Below are positions 32,100 to 40,215 of a stretch of 64,000 bases of DNA, piece by piece (the first letter of the stretch is position 1; every line of letters begins with the position of its first letter). This DNA comes from Agromyces sp. Soil535 (GTDB lineage Bacteria; Actinomycetota; Actinomycetes; Actinomycetales; Microbacteriaceae): contig NZ_LMRW01000001.1 of NCBI RefSeq assembly GCF_001428255.1, positions 312,504 to 376,503 on the forward strand, read 5' to 3'. A program made the position numbers and the translations under genes. The notes under the pieces were generated by a model. That model had not been told where the DNA came from, made no database searches, and saw only the letters and a program-made list of their open reading frames with translations.

Positions 32100-32968
32100 C
32101 CGCCAACGAACCGGCCGAAGCGGCCGGCGACGCACCCGTCGACGCACACGTCGACCAGGCCATCGGCGCGTTCACGGATGCCGCGGCCCCGCCGCCGACG
32201 CCAGAGGACACGCGTACGCCGATCCTCCGCGCCCGTCGACTCGTCAAGACGTTCGGCCGCGTCGTCGGCCTCGACGGGGTGAGCCTCGAGCTCTACCCGG
32301 GCGAGGTGCTCGCCGTGATCGGCGACAACGGCGCGGGCAAGTCCACGCTCATCAAGTGCCTCACCGGCGCCGAGATCCCCGACGAGGGCGAGATCTTCCT
32401 CGACGGCAAGCAGGTGCACTTCAAGCGTCCGCAGGACGCCCGTGGCGCCGGCATCGAGACGGTCTACCAGGACCTGGCCGTCTCGCCGGCGCTCGACGTG
32501 GCCGCGAACCTCTTCCTCGGTCGCGAGGAGCGCAAGAAGGGCCTCCTCGGCTCGGTCTTCCGCGTCGTCGACCAGAAGGGCATGCGACAGAAGGCGAAGG
32601 ACGAGCTGAAGGCGCTCGGCATCTCGACCCTGCAGGACGTGACCGTGGCCGTCGAGAACCTCTCAGGCGGCCAGCGCCAGGCGGTCGCGGTGGCCCGCGC
32701 CGCGGCATTCGGCTCGAAGGTCGTCGTGCTCGACGAGCCGACCGCCGCCCTCGGCGTGCGCGAGTCGAACCAGGTGCTCGAGCTCATCAAGAACCTGCGC
32801 GACAAGGGCATCCCGGTGATCCTGATCTCGCACAACATGCCGCAGGTGTTCGACGTGGCAGACCGCATCCACATCCAGCGGCTCGGCAAGCGCGCGGCGA
32901 CGATCACGCCCGAGTCGCACTCGATGACCGACGCGGTCGCGATCATGACCGGCGCGGCTCGCGAATGA
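32096..32968 (+). CDS. Sugar ABC transporter ATPase (single-domain type)
   Basis: 290 residues. Walker A GDNGAGKST near 78, signature LSGGQRQA near 188, Walker B VVVLDEP near 210, His switch ISHNMPQV. One nucleotide-binding domain only, as in FrcA, whereas RbsA/MglA carry two. About 45 Ala/Pro/Asp-rich residues precede the domain and look disordered. ATGA overlaps with both neighbours show tight coupling. Confidence 0.9.
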   Translation: MTANEPAEAAGDAPVDAHVDQAIGAFTDAAAPPPTPEDTRTPILRARRLVKTFGRVVGLDGVSLELYPGEVLAVIGDNGAGKSTLIKCLTGAEIPDEGEIFLDGKQVHFKRPQDARGAGIETVYQDLAVSPALDVAANLFLGREERKKGLLGSVFRVVDQKGMRQKAKDELKALGISTLQDVTVAVENLSGGQRQAVAVARAAAFGSKVVVLDEPTAALGVRESNQVLELIKNLRDKGIPVILISHNMPQVFDVADRIHIQRLGKRAATITPESHSMTDAVAIMTGAARE

Positions 32969-33318
32969 GTTGGACGAGCGAGGAGGATCGGGTCGAGCTC
33001 GTCGCGCGGTTCACCGCGCTGCCCGGGCGCGAGGGGGAGGTCGAGCACCTCCTCCTCGCCCTCACGGCGAAGGTGCGCCAGGAGCCCGGATGCCTCGCCT
33101 TCGAGCCGCATCGCGTGGCGGCGGCTCCGTCGGGCTCGGGCACGGCGGCCGGACCCGAGCCCATCGGTACCGGCTTCGCCGTGGTCGAGGCGTACCGCGA
33201 CGAGGCGGCCTTCGCCGCGCACCTGGCCGCCGACTACGGGGCGGAGTTCAACGCCGCACTCGGGCCCCTGATCGTCGAGGACGGCTCGGTCCTGACGTTC
33301 CTCGCACGGCTCGGCTGA
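32965..33318 (+). CDS. Antibiotic biosynthesis monooxygenase-like (ABM) small protein
   Basis: 117 residues, ferredoxin-like ABM fold: VELVARFTALPGREGEVEHL, then KVRQEPGCLAFEPHRV, then FAVVEAYRDEAAFAAHLAA and a closing PLIVEDGSVLTFL. Proteins of this fold are quinol monooxygenases, haem-degrading enzymes or sugar mutarotases. Its ATG overlaps the transporter ATPase stop, so it belongs to the sugar-import operon. A role on the imported sugar (mutarotase-like) would make sense, but the conserved catalytic residues of rhamnose mutarotase were not recognised. Confidence 0.72.
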   Translation: MSWTSEEDRVELVARFTALPGREGEVEHLLLALTAKVRQEPGCLAFEPHRVAAAPSGSGTAAGPEPIGTGFAVVEAYRDEAAFAAHLAADYGAEFNAALGPLIVEDGSVLTFLARLG

Positions 33319-33367
33319 GCCCGGCGGCGGCACCCTGCGCATCGACGCGGGCGCCGTCGTCGTCTCC

Positions 33368-34324
33368 TCACTCCTGCTCCTCCCGGTACGCCTCGAGCGT
33401 GCGCTCGAGCGCCTCGGCAATCGGCGTCGCCCGCACCCCGAGGGACGCGATGCGGCTCGAGTCGACGACGAAGGGCTCCTCGAACTCGTACGCCATCTCG
33501 GCGAGCTCGCGCACGGTCGGGTTCACGAGCCCGACGGCCCGCACTACGAGCGTCGGCAGGCGGCCGATGCGCGGCTCGGTGCCGGCGATCCGGAAGAGCG
33601 CCTCCGTCATGGCGCGGCTCGTCCATGGTTCGGGGTCGTTCGGCAGGTGCCACGCCGACCCGGTGACGCCGGCGTGCGTGCCGAGCACCGCGAGGCCCTC
33701 GCCGATGTCGGGGATGTAGGTGTAGCTGTGCACGAGGTCGGGGTCGCCGAAGAGCGAGGCGCGCTTGCCCGCGACGACCGCCGCGAGCACACGGGCGCCG
33801 AGCGGCGAGGCGATCCCTGCGCCGGGCCCGTAGTAGTCGGACGCCCGGCCGCTCACGACCTCGACCCGCCCTGCGCGATGGGCAGCCCAGAGTTCGTCCG
33901 CCATGTCGAGACGCACTCGCCCCTTGCGCGTGTGCGGATGCTGCGGGCTCTGCTCGTTGAGAGGCCGTCCGCCGGGGCGACCGTACGAGTACACGTTGTC
34001 CATGTTCACGAAGCGGGCGCCGGTGGCCTCCGCCGCGGCGAGCACGCCGCCCTGGAGCGGCGGGAAGTCCTCGGCCCAACGGTGGTACTCGGGGTTCAGG
34101 GTCTGGTAGACGGATGCCGCGCCGGCCGCCGCTCCCGTCGTGAACGCGGCATCCGTGGCATCTCCGGTGACGACCTCCACCTCGCGCAGCGCCTCGGCGT
34201 CGCGGCCGAACGCAGCCCGGCCGCGGCGGTTCACGATGCGCACGGCAACCCCGCGGCGGAGGAGCGCGAGCGCCGTCGCGCGCCCGACCGGCCCCGAGCC
34301 GAAGACGACGTGCACGTCGGTCAC
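33368..34324 (-). CDS. NAD(P)-dependent epimerase/dehydratase-like protein
   Basis: 318 residues, extended-SDR fold. N-terminal Rossmann VVFGSGPVGRATALALLRRG (GxGxxG variant), a mid-region FVNMDNVYSYG with the likely Tyr and Lys of YxxxK replaced by a NVYSYG context as in NAD-epimerases, and C-terminal HLPNDPEPWTSRAMTE. Probable sugar-nucleotide or ketone reductase/isomerase; substrate unknown. Its GTG overlaps the membrane-protein stop by four bases, and both are divergent from a TetR gene, so TetR probably represses the pair. Confidence 0.78.
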   Translation of the reverse strand: MTDVHVVFGSGPVGRATALALLRRGVAVRIVNRRGRAAFGRDAEALREVEVVTGDATDAAFTTGAAAGAASVYQTLNPEYHRWAEDFPPLQGGVLAAAEATGARFVNMDNVYSYGRPGGRPLNEQSPQHPHTRKGRVRLDMADELWAAHRAGRVEVVSGRASDYYGPGAGIASPLGARVLAAVVAGKRASLFGDPDLVHSYTYIPDIGEGLAVLGTHAGVTGSAWHLPNDPEPWTSRAMTEALFRIAGTEPRIGRLPTLVVRAVGLVNPTVRELAEMAYEFEEPFVVDSSRIASLGVRATPIAEALERTLEAYREEQE

Positions 34325-35004
34325 GCGACGCCTCCACTCGCAGTGGGGTTCGTGCGGCCGGCACCGGCGCTCGCCCGAGCCCGGCGCGCGAGCACGGCGA
34401 GGAGGCCGCCGGTGAGCGCCGTCGCGACGAGCGCCCCCGACGCGCCGAAGGTGGCATACCGCTGCTCGACGTCGACGCCGACGAGTGTCGTGACCGTCCA
34501 CCCGACCGCGAGCACGATCGGCACCGCCGCCGCCCAGGCGAGGCGGTGTGCGGGCCGCGGGGCCAGCGTGCGGGGGAGCGCGAGCGCCTGGGCCAGGCCG
34601 AGGGGCACACCGGTGATCGCGCCCATGAGCGCGAGCGAGCCGAGGTCGGTGGCGTAGCCGACGGCGGCGGATGCGGCGAGCAGGCCGAGCCCCATGCCGA
34701 CCGCCGTCGCGGGGATCCACGTTCCCGGAGCGAGGCGGCGCCGTGGGTCGAGCGCCCTGCTGCCGAACGCCTGCGCGGCGCCGACGAGGGCGCCGGCGAT
34801 CGCCCCGCCGACCGCGGCCGACGCGGGGTCGTCGATCGCTCCGACGGCCCACATGGCGGCGACCCCGGCCACCGGGAAGGCGAGGAAGGTCGCCCCCCAG
34901 CCGGGCCCGCGGAGGATCGGGTGGGCGGGCCGCGGCATCCGCTCGACATCGCGGGGCAGCGCGGCTCGGGCCGATGGCGTCGGCCGCTGACGGGGTTGCT
35001 GCAT
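34321..35004 (-). CDS. Membrane protein of unknown function, TetR-linked
   Basis: 227 residues. The first 40 are polar; then six or so membrane segments (GWGATFLAFPVAGVAAMWAV, AAVGGAIAGALVGAAQAFG, TAVGMGLGLLAASAAVG, LALMGAITGVPLGLAQALAL, AAAVPIVLAVGWTVTTLVG, ATALTGGLLAVLARRA). Gly/Ala-rich helices with GxxLGLAQ-type motifs resemble small actinobacterial membrane proteins of unknown role. ATG 35004 chosen as first in the frame outside the operator region; it is divergent from the TetR gene at 35115. Confidence 0.65.
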   Translation of the reverse strand: MQQPRQRPTPSARAALPRDVERMPRPAHPILRGPGWGATFLAFPVAGVAAMWAVGAIDDPASAAVGGAIAGALVGAAQAFGSRALDPRRRLAPGTWIPATAVGMGLGLLAASAAVGYATDLGSLALMGAITGVPLGLAQALALPRTLAPRPAHRLAWAAAVPIVLAVGWTVTTLVGVDVEQRYATFGASGALVATALTGGLLAVLARRARASAGAGRTNPTASGGVA

Positions 35005-35052
35005 GGGGACTCCTGTGCCTCGACGGATGATCGCCTCGTCCAGATAACTCTG

Positions 35053-35088
35053 AACACCGTTCGGTGTTACAACACTGTACGGTGTGTT
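35053..35088. promoter_or_regulatory. Twin TetR operators
   Basis: AACACCGTTCGGTGTT (35053-35068) is a perfect 16-bp palindrome. Beside it AACACTGTACGGTGTGTT (35071-35088) is an imperfect relative. Both lie in the 110-bp gap between the membrane-protein start (35004) and the TetR start (35115), the classic place for a divergent TetR operator that represses both sides. Confidence 0.75.
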
Positions 35089-35114
35089 GAGATGAATCGC
35101 AAGAGTGCACGCCC

Positions 35115-35810
35115 ATGAGACCCGGACCACGACGCAGCCTCACCCACGCCGAGATCCTCGACGCCGCCTTCGACCTCCTCGAGACGAAGGGCTTCGCCGC
35201 CGTCTCGGTGCGCCGCCTGGCCGGCGCGCTCGGCGTCACGCCGACCGCGCTCTACACCTACTACCCGAGCAAGAACGCGCTGCTGCGGGGAATGGTCGAG
35301 CACCTGCTCGCGCGACTCGACATCGGCGCTGTGAGCGAGGCGGATGCCTCCGGCACGGCCGCAGCCGGCGTCGGCGTCGTGCGTGGCCGCCTCGTCGCCC
35401 TGGCGCTGCGCCTGCGCGAACTCCTCGCCGGACACGCAGGCGCCCTGGGACTCATCATGAGCGGGCCGCTCGACGGGCCCAACGCGATGCGACTGAATGA
35501 GACGCTCCTCGAATCGTTCGCCTCTGCAGGCCTCGACCTCGACGACGCGGCGCGCGCCGCCTATGCGCTGCAGGTCTACACGCTCGGCTCGATCGCCCTC
35601 GAATCGGCGGATCTCGAGGCCGAACCGGGTGCCGCGGCATCCGCTGCGCCGCTGGTGGTGACGGATGCCTCGGGCACGGCCCTGTGGACCGACCTCGCGA
35701 CCTTCCCGCTCAGCGAGCGGACCGCTGCCGTGGCGGCCGAGCACAACTCGACCGCGCAGTTCGTGTGGGGCGTCGACCGCCTGCTCGACGGGCTCATCGA
35801 CGCCAGCTGA
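35115..35810 (+). CDS. TetR-family repressor
   Basis: 231 residues. TetR HTH GFAAVSVRRLAGALGVTPTALYTYYPSKNALLRG in pieces, followed by a helical ligand domain resembling the TetR_C class (LIMSGPLDGPNAM, FPLSERTAAVAAEHNSTAQF). It should repress the divergent membrane-protein/epimerase operon and itself through the twin palindromes at 35053-35088 and let go on binding a small molecule. ATG 35115 is the only good start. Confidence 0.88.
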   Translation: MRPGPRRSLTHAEILDAAFDLLETKGFAAVSVRRLAGALGVTPTALYTYYPSKNALLRGMVEHLLARLDIGAVSEADASGTAAAGVGVVRGRLVALALRLRELLAGHAGALGLIMSGPLDGPNAMRLNETLLESFASAGLDLDDAARAAYALQVYTLGSIALESADLEAEPGAAASAAPLVVTDASGTALWTDLATFPLSERTAAVAAEHNSTAQFVWGVDRLLDGLIDAS

Positions 35811-35988
35811 GCGACGCCTCGGGCCACGACGCGGCGCACGGATCATCCGGTCGTCCATCGAACGAAGATGAGTGCCGCGGATATGAACAGCGCGTTACAG
35901 ACACCGGCGGGGGTATGGCCCAGGCCGAACCGACAGGCTTAGCCTGAGCCGGGGCCGCAGGATGCGGTCCGGGCAGGAGGATCCACTG

Positions 35989-36852
35989 ATGAGCGAGACC
36001 ACCGGTTCGACCCTGACCGAATGGGAGCGCGCGGAGATCGATCGCGCGAACGCGTCCGAGCTCACGCCGATCGTGTTCGTGCACGGCCTCTGGCTGCTCT
36101 CGAGCAGCTGGCAGCCGTGGCGCGACCTCTTCGAGGACAGCGGGTTCATCACGCTGGCGCCCGGCTGGCCCGACGATCCCGACACGGTCGCCGAGGCGCG
36201 CGAGCACCCCGAGGCGTTCGCCAGGAAGATGGTGCAGGAGGTCACCGACCACTACCTCGCGGCGATCGCCCTGCTCGACCAGGCGCCCGTCGTCATCGGC
36301 CATTCCTTCGGCGGACTGATCGCCCAGAAGATCGCCGGCGAGGGCGCAGCCGCTGCCACGGTGTCGATCGACAACGCCCCGTTCAAGGGCGTCCTGCCGC
36401 TGCCTGCGTCGTCGCTGAAGTCCTCGGCTCCCGTGCTCGCCAACCCCGCGAACGCGGGGCGCGGGGTCTCGCTCACCTACGAGCAGTTCGTGTACGGCTG
36501 GGCCAACGCGCTCGAGGAGGCGGAGGCCAGGCACCTCTACGAGACCTATCACGTGCCCGCCGCCGGAGCACCGCTCTTCCAGGCGGCGTTCGCCAACTTC
36601 AATCCGTTCGGCGGAGAGACGTTCGTGGAGTCGAAGAACCCCGAGCGCGGCCCGATGCTCATCATCGGCGGCGAGAAGGACCACACGGTGCCGCCCGCGA
36701 TCACCCACGCGAGCTACAAGATCCAGTCGAGGAACCCCGGTACGACCACCGAGATCACCATCCCGAACCGCGGGCACTCCCTCACGATCGACTCGGGCTG
36801 GCGCGTCGTCGCCGACGAGGCGCTCGCCTTCGTGCAGCGGTTCATCCAGTAG
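35989..36852 (+). CDS. Alpha/beta hydrolase
   Basis: 287 residues. IVFVHGLWLLSSSWQPW is the oxyanion-hole strand-turn, VVIGHSFGGLIAQKIAG is the nucleophile elbow GHSFGG (Ser near 105), a Asp candidate is in GGEKDHTVPP (near 230) and His is in PNRGHSLTIDSG (near 266). Complete catalytic triad by position; substrate unknown. AGGAGG lies eight bases before ATG 35989. The last 18 bases with the stop codon are duplicated in tandem downstream. Confidence 0.85.
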   Translation: MSETTGSTLTEWERAEIDRANASELTPIVFVHGLWLLSSSWQPWRDLFEDSGFITLAPGWPDDPDTVAEAREHPEAFARKMVQEVTDHYLAAIALLDQAPVVIGHSFGGLIAQKIAGEGAAAATVSIDNAPFKGVLPLPASSLKSSAPVLANPANAGRGVSLTYEQFVYGWANALEEAEARHLYETYHVPAAGAPLFQAAFANFNPFGGETFVESKNPERGPMLIIGGEKDHTVPPAITHASYKIQSRNPGTTTEITIPNRGHSLTIDSGWRVVADEALAFVQRFIQ

Positions 36853-36870
36853 CAGCGGTTCATCCAGTAG
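36835..36870 (+). repeat. Tandem 18-bp copy of a gene end
   Basis: CAGCGGTTCATCCAGTAG occurs twice end to end (36835-36852 and 36853-36870). It is the last five codons and the stop of the hydrolase gene, so the gene has two in-frame stops in a row after the same codons. Looks like a fresh slippage duplication; the product is unaffected. Confidence 0.9.
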
Positions 36871-36928
36871 CAGCCGTCCGCCCCGCGCCGCCGGGCGGGC
36901 GTACGATCGGTCGCGGGGGTGGCTCGCG

Positions 36929-37348
36929 ATGCAGGTGACTCGAGGATCGAGATGGCGAGCGGCGGCATCCGTCGCCGTTGCGCTCGCGTTCGCAGCCGGA
37001 TCGCTCGGCCTCGGCGGATGCGCGTCGGGACGGTCGCCGGGCTCGTCGGCGCTGCCGCCCGTGATCGTCGACCTCGACGACGTCGACGGCACGACGGTGG
37101 AGGTGACGGAGGGCGGTTCCATCGACCTGACCGGCGACGACGAGACCTTCACCGAGTGGACGGCGGACATCGCCGACCCGGAGGTCGTCGAGTTCGTGCC
37201 CGGCAGCGACGACGGGAGCGCCCAGTTCAACCCGGGCCTCACGGCGGAGTCGGTCGGAGAGACCGAGGTGACGCTCGAGAACGGCGAGACCGGCGATACC
37301 GTGACGTTCACGGTCGAGGTCGTGCCGGAGGCGCCGACCGGTTACTGA
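36929..37348 (+). CDS. Predicted lipoprotein with a small beta-rich domain
   Basis: 139 residues. Signal peptide with lipobox LGGC (Cys near 31) then a Ser/Pro linker. The rest is acidic and Val/Thr-rich, with pseudo-repeats VEVTEGGSIDLTGDDETF, VEFVPGSDDGSAQFNPG and TVTFTVEVVPE that look like an Ig/cadherin-like beta-sandwich fragment. No catalytic motif. It ends seven bases inside the convergent HAD gene. Confidence 0.7.
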   Translation: MQVTRGSRWRAAASVAVALAFAAGSLGLGGCASGRSPGSSALPPVIVDLDDVDGTTVEVTEGGSIDLTGDDETFTEWTADIADPEVVEFVPGSDDGSAQFNPGLTAESVGETEVTLENGETGDTVTFTVEVVPEAPTGY

Positions 37349-38040
37349 CCGCCGGTGCCGAGCAGTCGGTTGCGCAACTGGTCGGCCGAGTGCACAACAG
37401 CCATGGCGTCGCCGGCCTCGGCGGGGGAGCCATAGCCCCACTCGACGAGGATCGTCGGCACGCCATGTGCACCGGCACCGAGAATGTCGTAGCCGCGGTC
37501 GCCGACCATCACGGGGTTGGAGATGTCGACACCGTCCGCCTCCAGGCGGCGGAGCGCCTCGGCGACGATGTCGGCTTTCGTGCTGAGCTCCTCGTCCTCG
37601 CTCGCGCCCGTGATCACGGTGAAGTACTTGGTGAGCCCGGCGTGGTCGAGCACCTCGCGGGCCATCGATTCGGGTTTCGAGGTCGCGAGCGCGACGGGGA
37701 TGCCGGCAGCGTGCAGACGCTCGAGCACGCCGGCGACGCCGGGGAAGACGGGCGAGCGGAGCACGTGGTCCGCGTAGTGGTCGCGGTAGACGTTGAGCGC
37801 CTCCCAGGCCTCCGCGTCGTCGAAGCCGGCGGTCAGGCGGAGGCTGTCGAGCAGCGGCGGACCGACGTATGAGCGCAGCACGTCGTCGGACGGCACGTCG
37901 AGTCCGAGCTTCGTGAACATGTGCGCGAGCGACGCCGTGATGTCGGCAGCCGAGTCGACGATCGTGCCGTCGAGATCGAACAGCACGGCCGACCAGGTGC
38001 GCGCGGGCGCGATGGTCTGGGTGGGCATCGTGGAAGTCAT
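37342..38040 (-). CDS. HAD-family phosphatase, phosphoglycolate phosphatase-like
   Basis: 232 residues. Motif I AVLFDLDGTIVDS (DxDGT near 22-26), motif II LATSKPE, motif III Lys region, motif IV VMVGDRGYDILGA; cap domain of the C1 type between. PGP/Gph/PpaX relative; actual substrate not known from sequence. ATG 38040 has an upstream 16-bp palindrome (38081-38096) that is probably its operator. Overlaps the convergent lipoprotein gene by seven bases. Confidence 0.85.
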   Translation of the reverse strand: MTSTMPTQTIAPARTWSAVLFDLDGTIVDSAADITASLAHMFTKLGLDVPSDDVLRSYVGPPLLDSLRLTAGFDDAEAWEALNVYRDHYADHVLRSPVFPGVAGVLERLHAAGIPVALATSKPESMAREVLDHAGLTKYFTVITGASEDEELSTKADIVAEALRRLEADGVDISNPVMVGDRGYDILGAGAHGVPTILVEWGYGSPAEAGDAMAVVHSADQLRNRLLGTGGQ

Positions 38041-38063
38041 CGTGACATCCTACGGCTACAAAG

Positions 38064-38080
38064 CCTGAGTGTTTCTCAGG
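38064..38080 (-). terminator. Hairpin downstream of nucS
   Basis: CCTGAG (38064-38069) pairs with CTCAGG (38075-38080) over a five-base loop. Read on the minus strand it follows the nucS stop (38125) and is trailed by CTTTGT, so a weak terminator before the HAD gene is possible. An adjacent GGCTACAAAGCC also pairs. Confidence 0.4.
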
Positions 38081-38096
38081 ATGAGAACGTTCTCAT
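38081..38096. promoter_or_regulatory. 16-bp palindromic operator upstream of the HAD gene
   Basis: ATGAGAACGTTCTCAT is perfectly palindromic with a central CG, as LacI-family and CcpA-like sites have. It begins 41 bp before the HAD gene start and no regulator gene is adjacent, so the binding factor is probably distant. Confidence 0.55.
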
Positions 38097-38124
38097 GGCG
38101 CGGATGACTCCGCAAGAGGTTGCG

Positions 38125-38820
38125 TCAGAACAACCGCGCGTGCCCACCCTCCACCCCGCGCATCGCGTCGTAGTCGAGCACGACGCAGCGGATGCCGCGG
38201 TCCTCCGCGAGCGTGCGGGCCTGCGGCTTGATCTCCTGCGCGGCGAAGATGCCCGTCACCGGCGCGAGGCGCGGGTCGCGGTTCATGAGCTCGAGGTAGC
38301 GCGTGAGCTGCTCGACGCCGTCGATGTCGCCGCGGCGCTTGAGCTCGACGGCGACCGAGGCGCCGGAGGCATCCGTGGCCAGGATGTCGACAGGGCCGAT
38401 CGCGGTCATGTACTCACGACGCACGAGCCGGTGCCCCTCGCCCAGGATCTCGATCTGCTCGGCGAGCAGCTGCTGCAGGTGCGCCTCCACGCCGTCCTTC
38501 TGGAGGCCGGGGTCGATGCCGAGCTCGTGCGCGGAGTCGTGCAGCACTTCGTGGATCGAGACGACGAGCTGGTCGGCCGTCTTCCTGTGGGTGACCTTCC
38601 ACAGCTCGACGACGCCCGCGGCCGCCTGGTCGCCATCGGGCTCGAGCGTCTCGAGCGTGCACGGCGGGCTCATCCAGTTGAGCGGCTTGTAGCTGCCGCC
38701 GTCGGCATGCACCAGCAGGCTGCCGTCGCCCTTCACCATGAGCAGTCGCGTCGCGAGCGGCAGGTGGGCGGAGAGCCGCCCCGCGTAGTCGACGGAGCAG
38801 CGGGCGATGACGAGGCGCAC
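38125..38820 (-). CDS. nucS: Endonuclease NucS/EndoMS (mismatch-specific)
   Basis: 231 residues. NucS-family N-terminal domain ([40 protein letters not shown]) and C-terminal restriction-like nuclease with [23 protein letters not shown] (Asp, Glu and Lys of the D-(D/E)xK site near 157-173) and QLTRYLELM. The extreme C-terminus GHARLF resembles the short clamp-binding peptide of the family. It cuts both strands at G-T, G-G and T-T mismatches and replaces MutSL in actinobacteria. GTG 38820. Confidence 0.93.
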   Translation of the reverse strand: MRLVIARCSVDYAGRLSAHLPLATRLLMVKGDGSLLVHADGGSYKPLNWMSPPCTLETLEPDGDQAAAGVVELWKVTHRKTADQLVVSIHEVLHDSAHELGIDPGLQKDGVEAHLQQLLAEQIEILGEGHRLVRREYMTAIGPVDILATDASGASVAVELKRRGDIDGVEQLTRYLELMNRDPRLAPVTGIFAAQEIKPQARTLAEDRGIRCVVLDYDAMRGVEGGHARLF

Positions 38821-38829
38821 CCCGTGAGT

Positions 38830-39369
38830 CTACTGAGGAGCGGATGCCGCGGGCTGAAGAAGCGCGCGCGCCTTGCACAGCACGATGGGCACCACGGCGC
38901 GGTGCCGCGTGGAGACGGGGGGCCAGACGCGGGAGGCGATCGCCCGGTCGTAGTGGACGAACGACGCCAGCGACACGTGTTCGTCATCGGCCTCGAACAC
39001 GAGGTGGGCGGTCAGGAACCAGGAGGCGGCCTCGAGCCTGATCCAGTCCTCGCCGCGATCGGCGATCTTCCATCCGGCCACCCGGTCGGGTGATGCGGAG
39101 AGCCGCAGGCCGAGGAGTCCCCGCCAGAGGACCTGCGCCTTGCGTCCGAGGATGTCCCCCATTACCGTACGGGCCCACTGCTCGGGTGACCTGCCCGGAA
39201 TCCCGGCGGTCATCGTGAAGAGGTCGACGTAGTCGGGCTCGGCCATCGTGCTGAGTGAGCGGATCTCCTCGGGAATCGGCTGCTGTTGCCGCACCGTCGG
39301 TTCGGAATCGCCCTCGCCCGTGTACTCCGGGCGTGCCGGCCCACGATCTGATCGCGCTTCGATGTCCAT
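38830..39369 (-). CDS. DUF2867-like protein
   Basis: 179 residues. After a disordered 40-residue lead, the core DYVDLFTMTAGIPGRSPEQWARTVMG and ASFVHYDRAIASRVWPPVSTRHRAVVPIVL resembles the DUF2867 family: a helix-strand fold with a strand-end V-x-x-H-R-x-V-V pattern. Function unknown. Divergent from a TetR gene with a palindrome in the gap, so probably the TetR target. ATG 39369 fits, but MAEPDYVD (about 39243) would also start the core. Confidence 0.6.
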   Translation of the reverse strand: MDIEARSDRGPARPEYTGEGDSEPTVRQQQPIPEEIRSLSTMAEPDYVDLFTMTAGIPGRSPEQWARTVMGDILGRKAQVLWRGLLGLRLSASPDRVAGWKIADRGEDWIRLEAASWFLTAHLVFEADDEHVSLASFVHYDRAIASRVWPPVSTRHRAVVPIVLCKARALLQPAASAPQ

Positions 39370-39425
39370 GGGTTCGGCTCCACTTCAGCTCATTCACGCC
39401 GCGCCGGCCTGCGGACCCGATGGTA

Positions 39426-39447
39426 ACATACAGACATGTATGTATGT
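39426..39447. promoter_or_regulatory. Palindromic operator between DUF2867-like gene and tetR
   Basis: CATACA-GACA-TGTATG (39427-39442), and wider ACATACA...TGTATGT, is the only AT-rich stretch here. It lies between the divergent genes (starts 39369 and 39456) and is a likely TetR-family operator for both. Confidence 0.6.
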
Positions 39448-39455
39448 GAGCGACG

Positions 39456-40142
39456 ATGACGACGGGCGCCCCGCCCGCGCGTCGTACGCAGGCCGATCGG
39501 CGCGCCCAGACACGGAGCGCTCTCCTCGAGGCTGCGGCGCGGGGACTGTCGAAGTACGGGTACGCCAACCTGGCATTGGAACGCGTGGCCGGCGAGGCCG
39601 GCTATACGCGCGGCGCCCTGTACCACCTGTTCGCCAATAAGGAAGACCTGGCCTTGGCCGTGGTGAACTGGGTCGAGGAGAGCTGGAACGCCGAGGTGCG
39701 CCCGCTTGTCACCGCTGAGGCCGATCCCGTGGACGCGCTCATCGCGCTCGCGAGGGGCCACGTCGTCTACTGCCGTCGTGACGTGGCCGACGTCCTCATG
39801 AACCTGCGCGTCGAGTTCACCGGGCAGGACCATCCGGTCGGCCGGGCGGTCACGGAGAGCATCCACCGGCTCGCCGACGACTGTGCCGTGCTGATCGCGG
39901 CCGGGCGCGAGAGCGGGGCGATTCCTCCGGGGCCGCCGCCCCGGGAGATGGCCTTCGCCTATCTGTCCGTGCTCGAGGCCGTCGGGATCCAGGTGGCCGG
40001 CAAGGCGCCATACGACGTCGACCTCGCGGAGCGAGCGGTCCGTGGCGTGCTCGGCCTGCCACCCGCGCCCGTCTCGCCCGCCGTATGGGGCGCCGCAGCT
40101 CCGATGCGACCCGCGCGCACAGCTCCGGAGGTCCACGAATGA
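39456..40142 (+). CDS. TetR-family regulator
   Basis: 228 residues. TetR HTH: ALLEAAARGLSKYGYANLALERVAGEAGYTRGALYHLFANKEDLALAV in pieces, then a helical ligand domain. The arrangement with the divergent DUF2867-like gene and shared palindrome suggests self-regulation. Convergent with the MFS gene (40216). The start ATG 39456 matches the family lead GAPPARRTQADRRAQTRSAL. Confidence 0.87.
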   Translation: MTTGAPPARRTQADRRAQTRSALLEAAARGLSKYGYANLALERVAGEAGYTRGALYHLFANKEDLALAVVNWVEESWNAEVRPLVTAEADPVDALIALARGHVVYCRRDVADVLMNLRVEFTGQDHPVGRAVTESIHRLADDCAVLIAAGRESGAIPPGPPPREMAFAYLSVLEAVGIQVAGKAPYDVDLAERAVRGVLGLPPAPVSPAVWGAAAPMRPARTAPEVHE

Positions 40143-40215
40143 CCGGGACGAGAGTTCCGAACACCGCGCACACCTCGCGCCCATGGCGGATCCACGAGGT
40201 CGCTCCCGATGCGAT

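Noticed and set aside
35934-35946. CAGGCTTAGCCTG as an iron box before the hydrolase
   Set aside because: It has one base inserted relative to the DtxR consensus and no outer arms; kept only as a chance small palindrome.
38937-38948. GGCGATCGCCC-like palindrome inside the DUF2867-like gene
   Set aside because: It lacks the flanking conserved bases of the 54-bp block and lies in the middle of a coding sequence.
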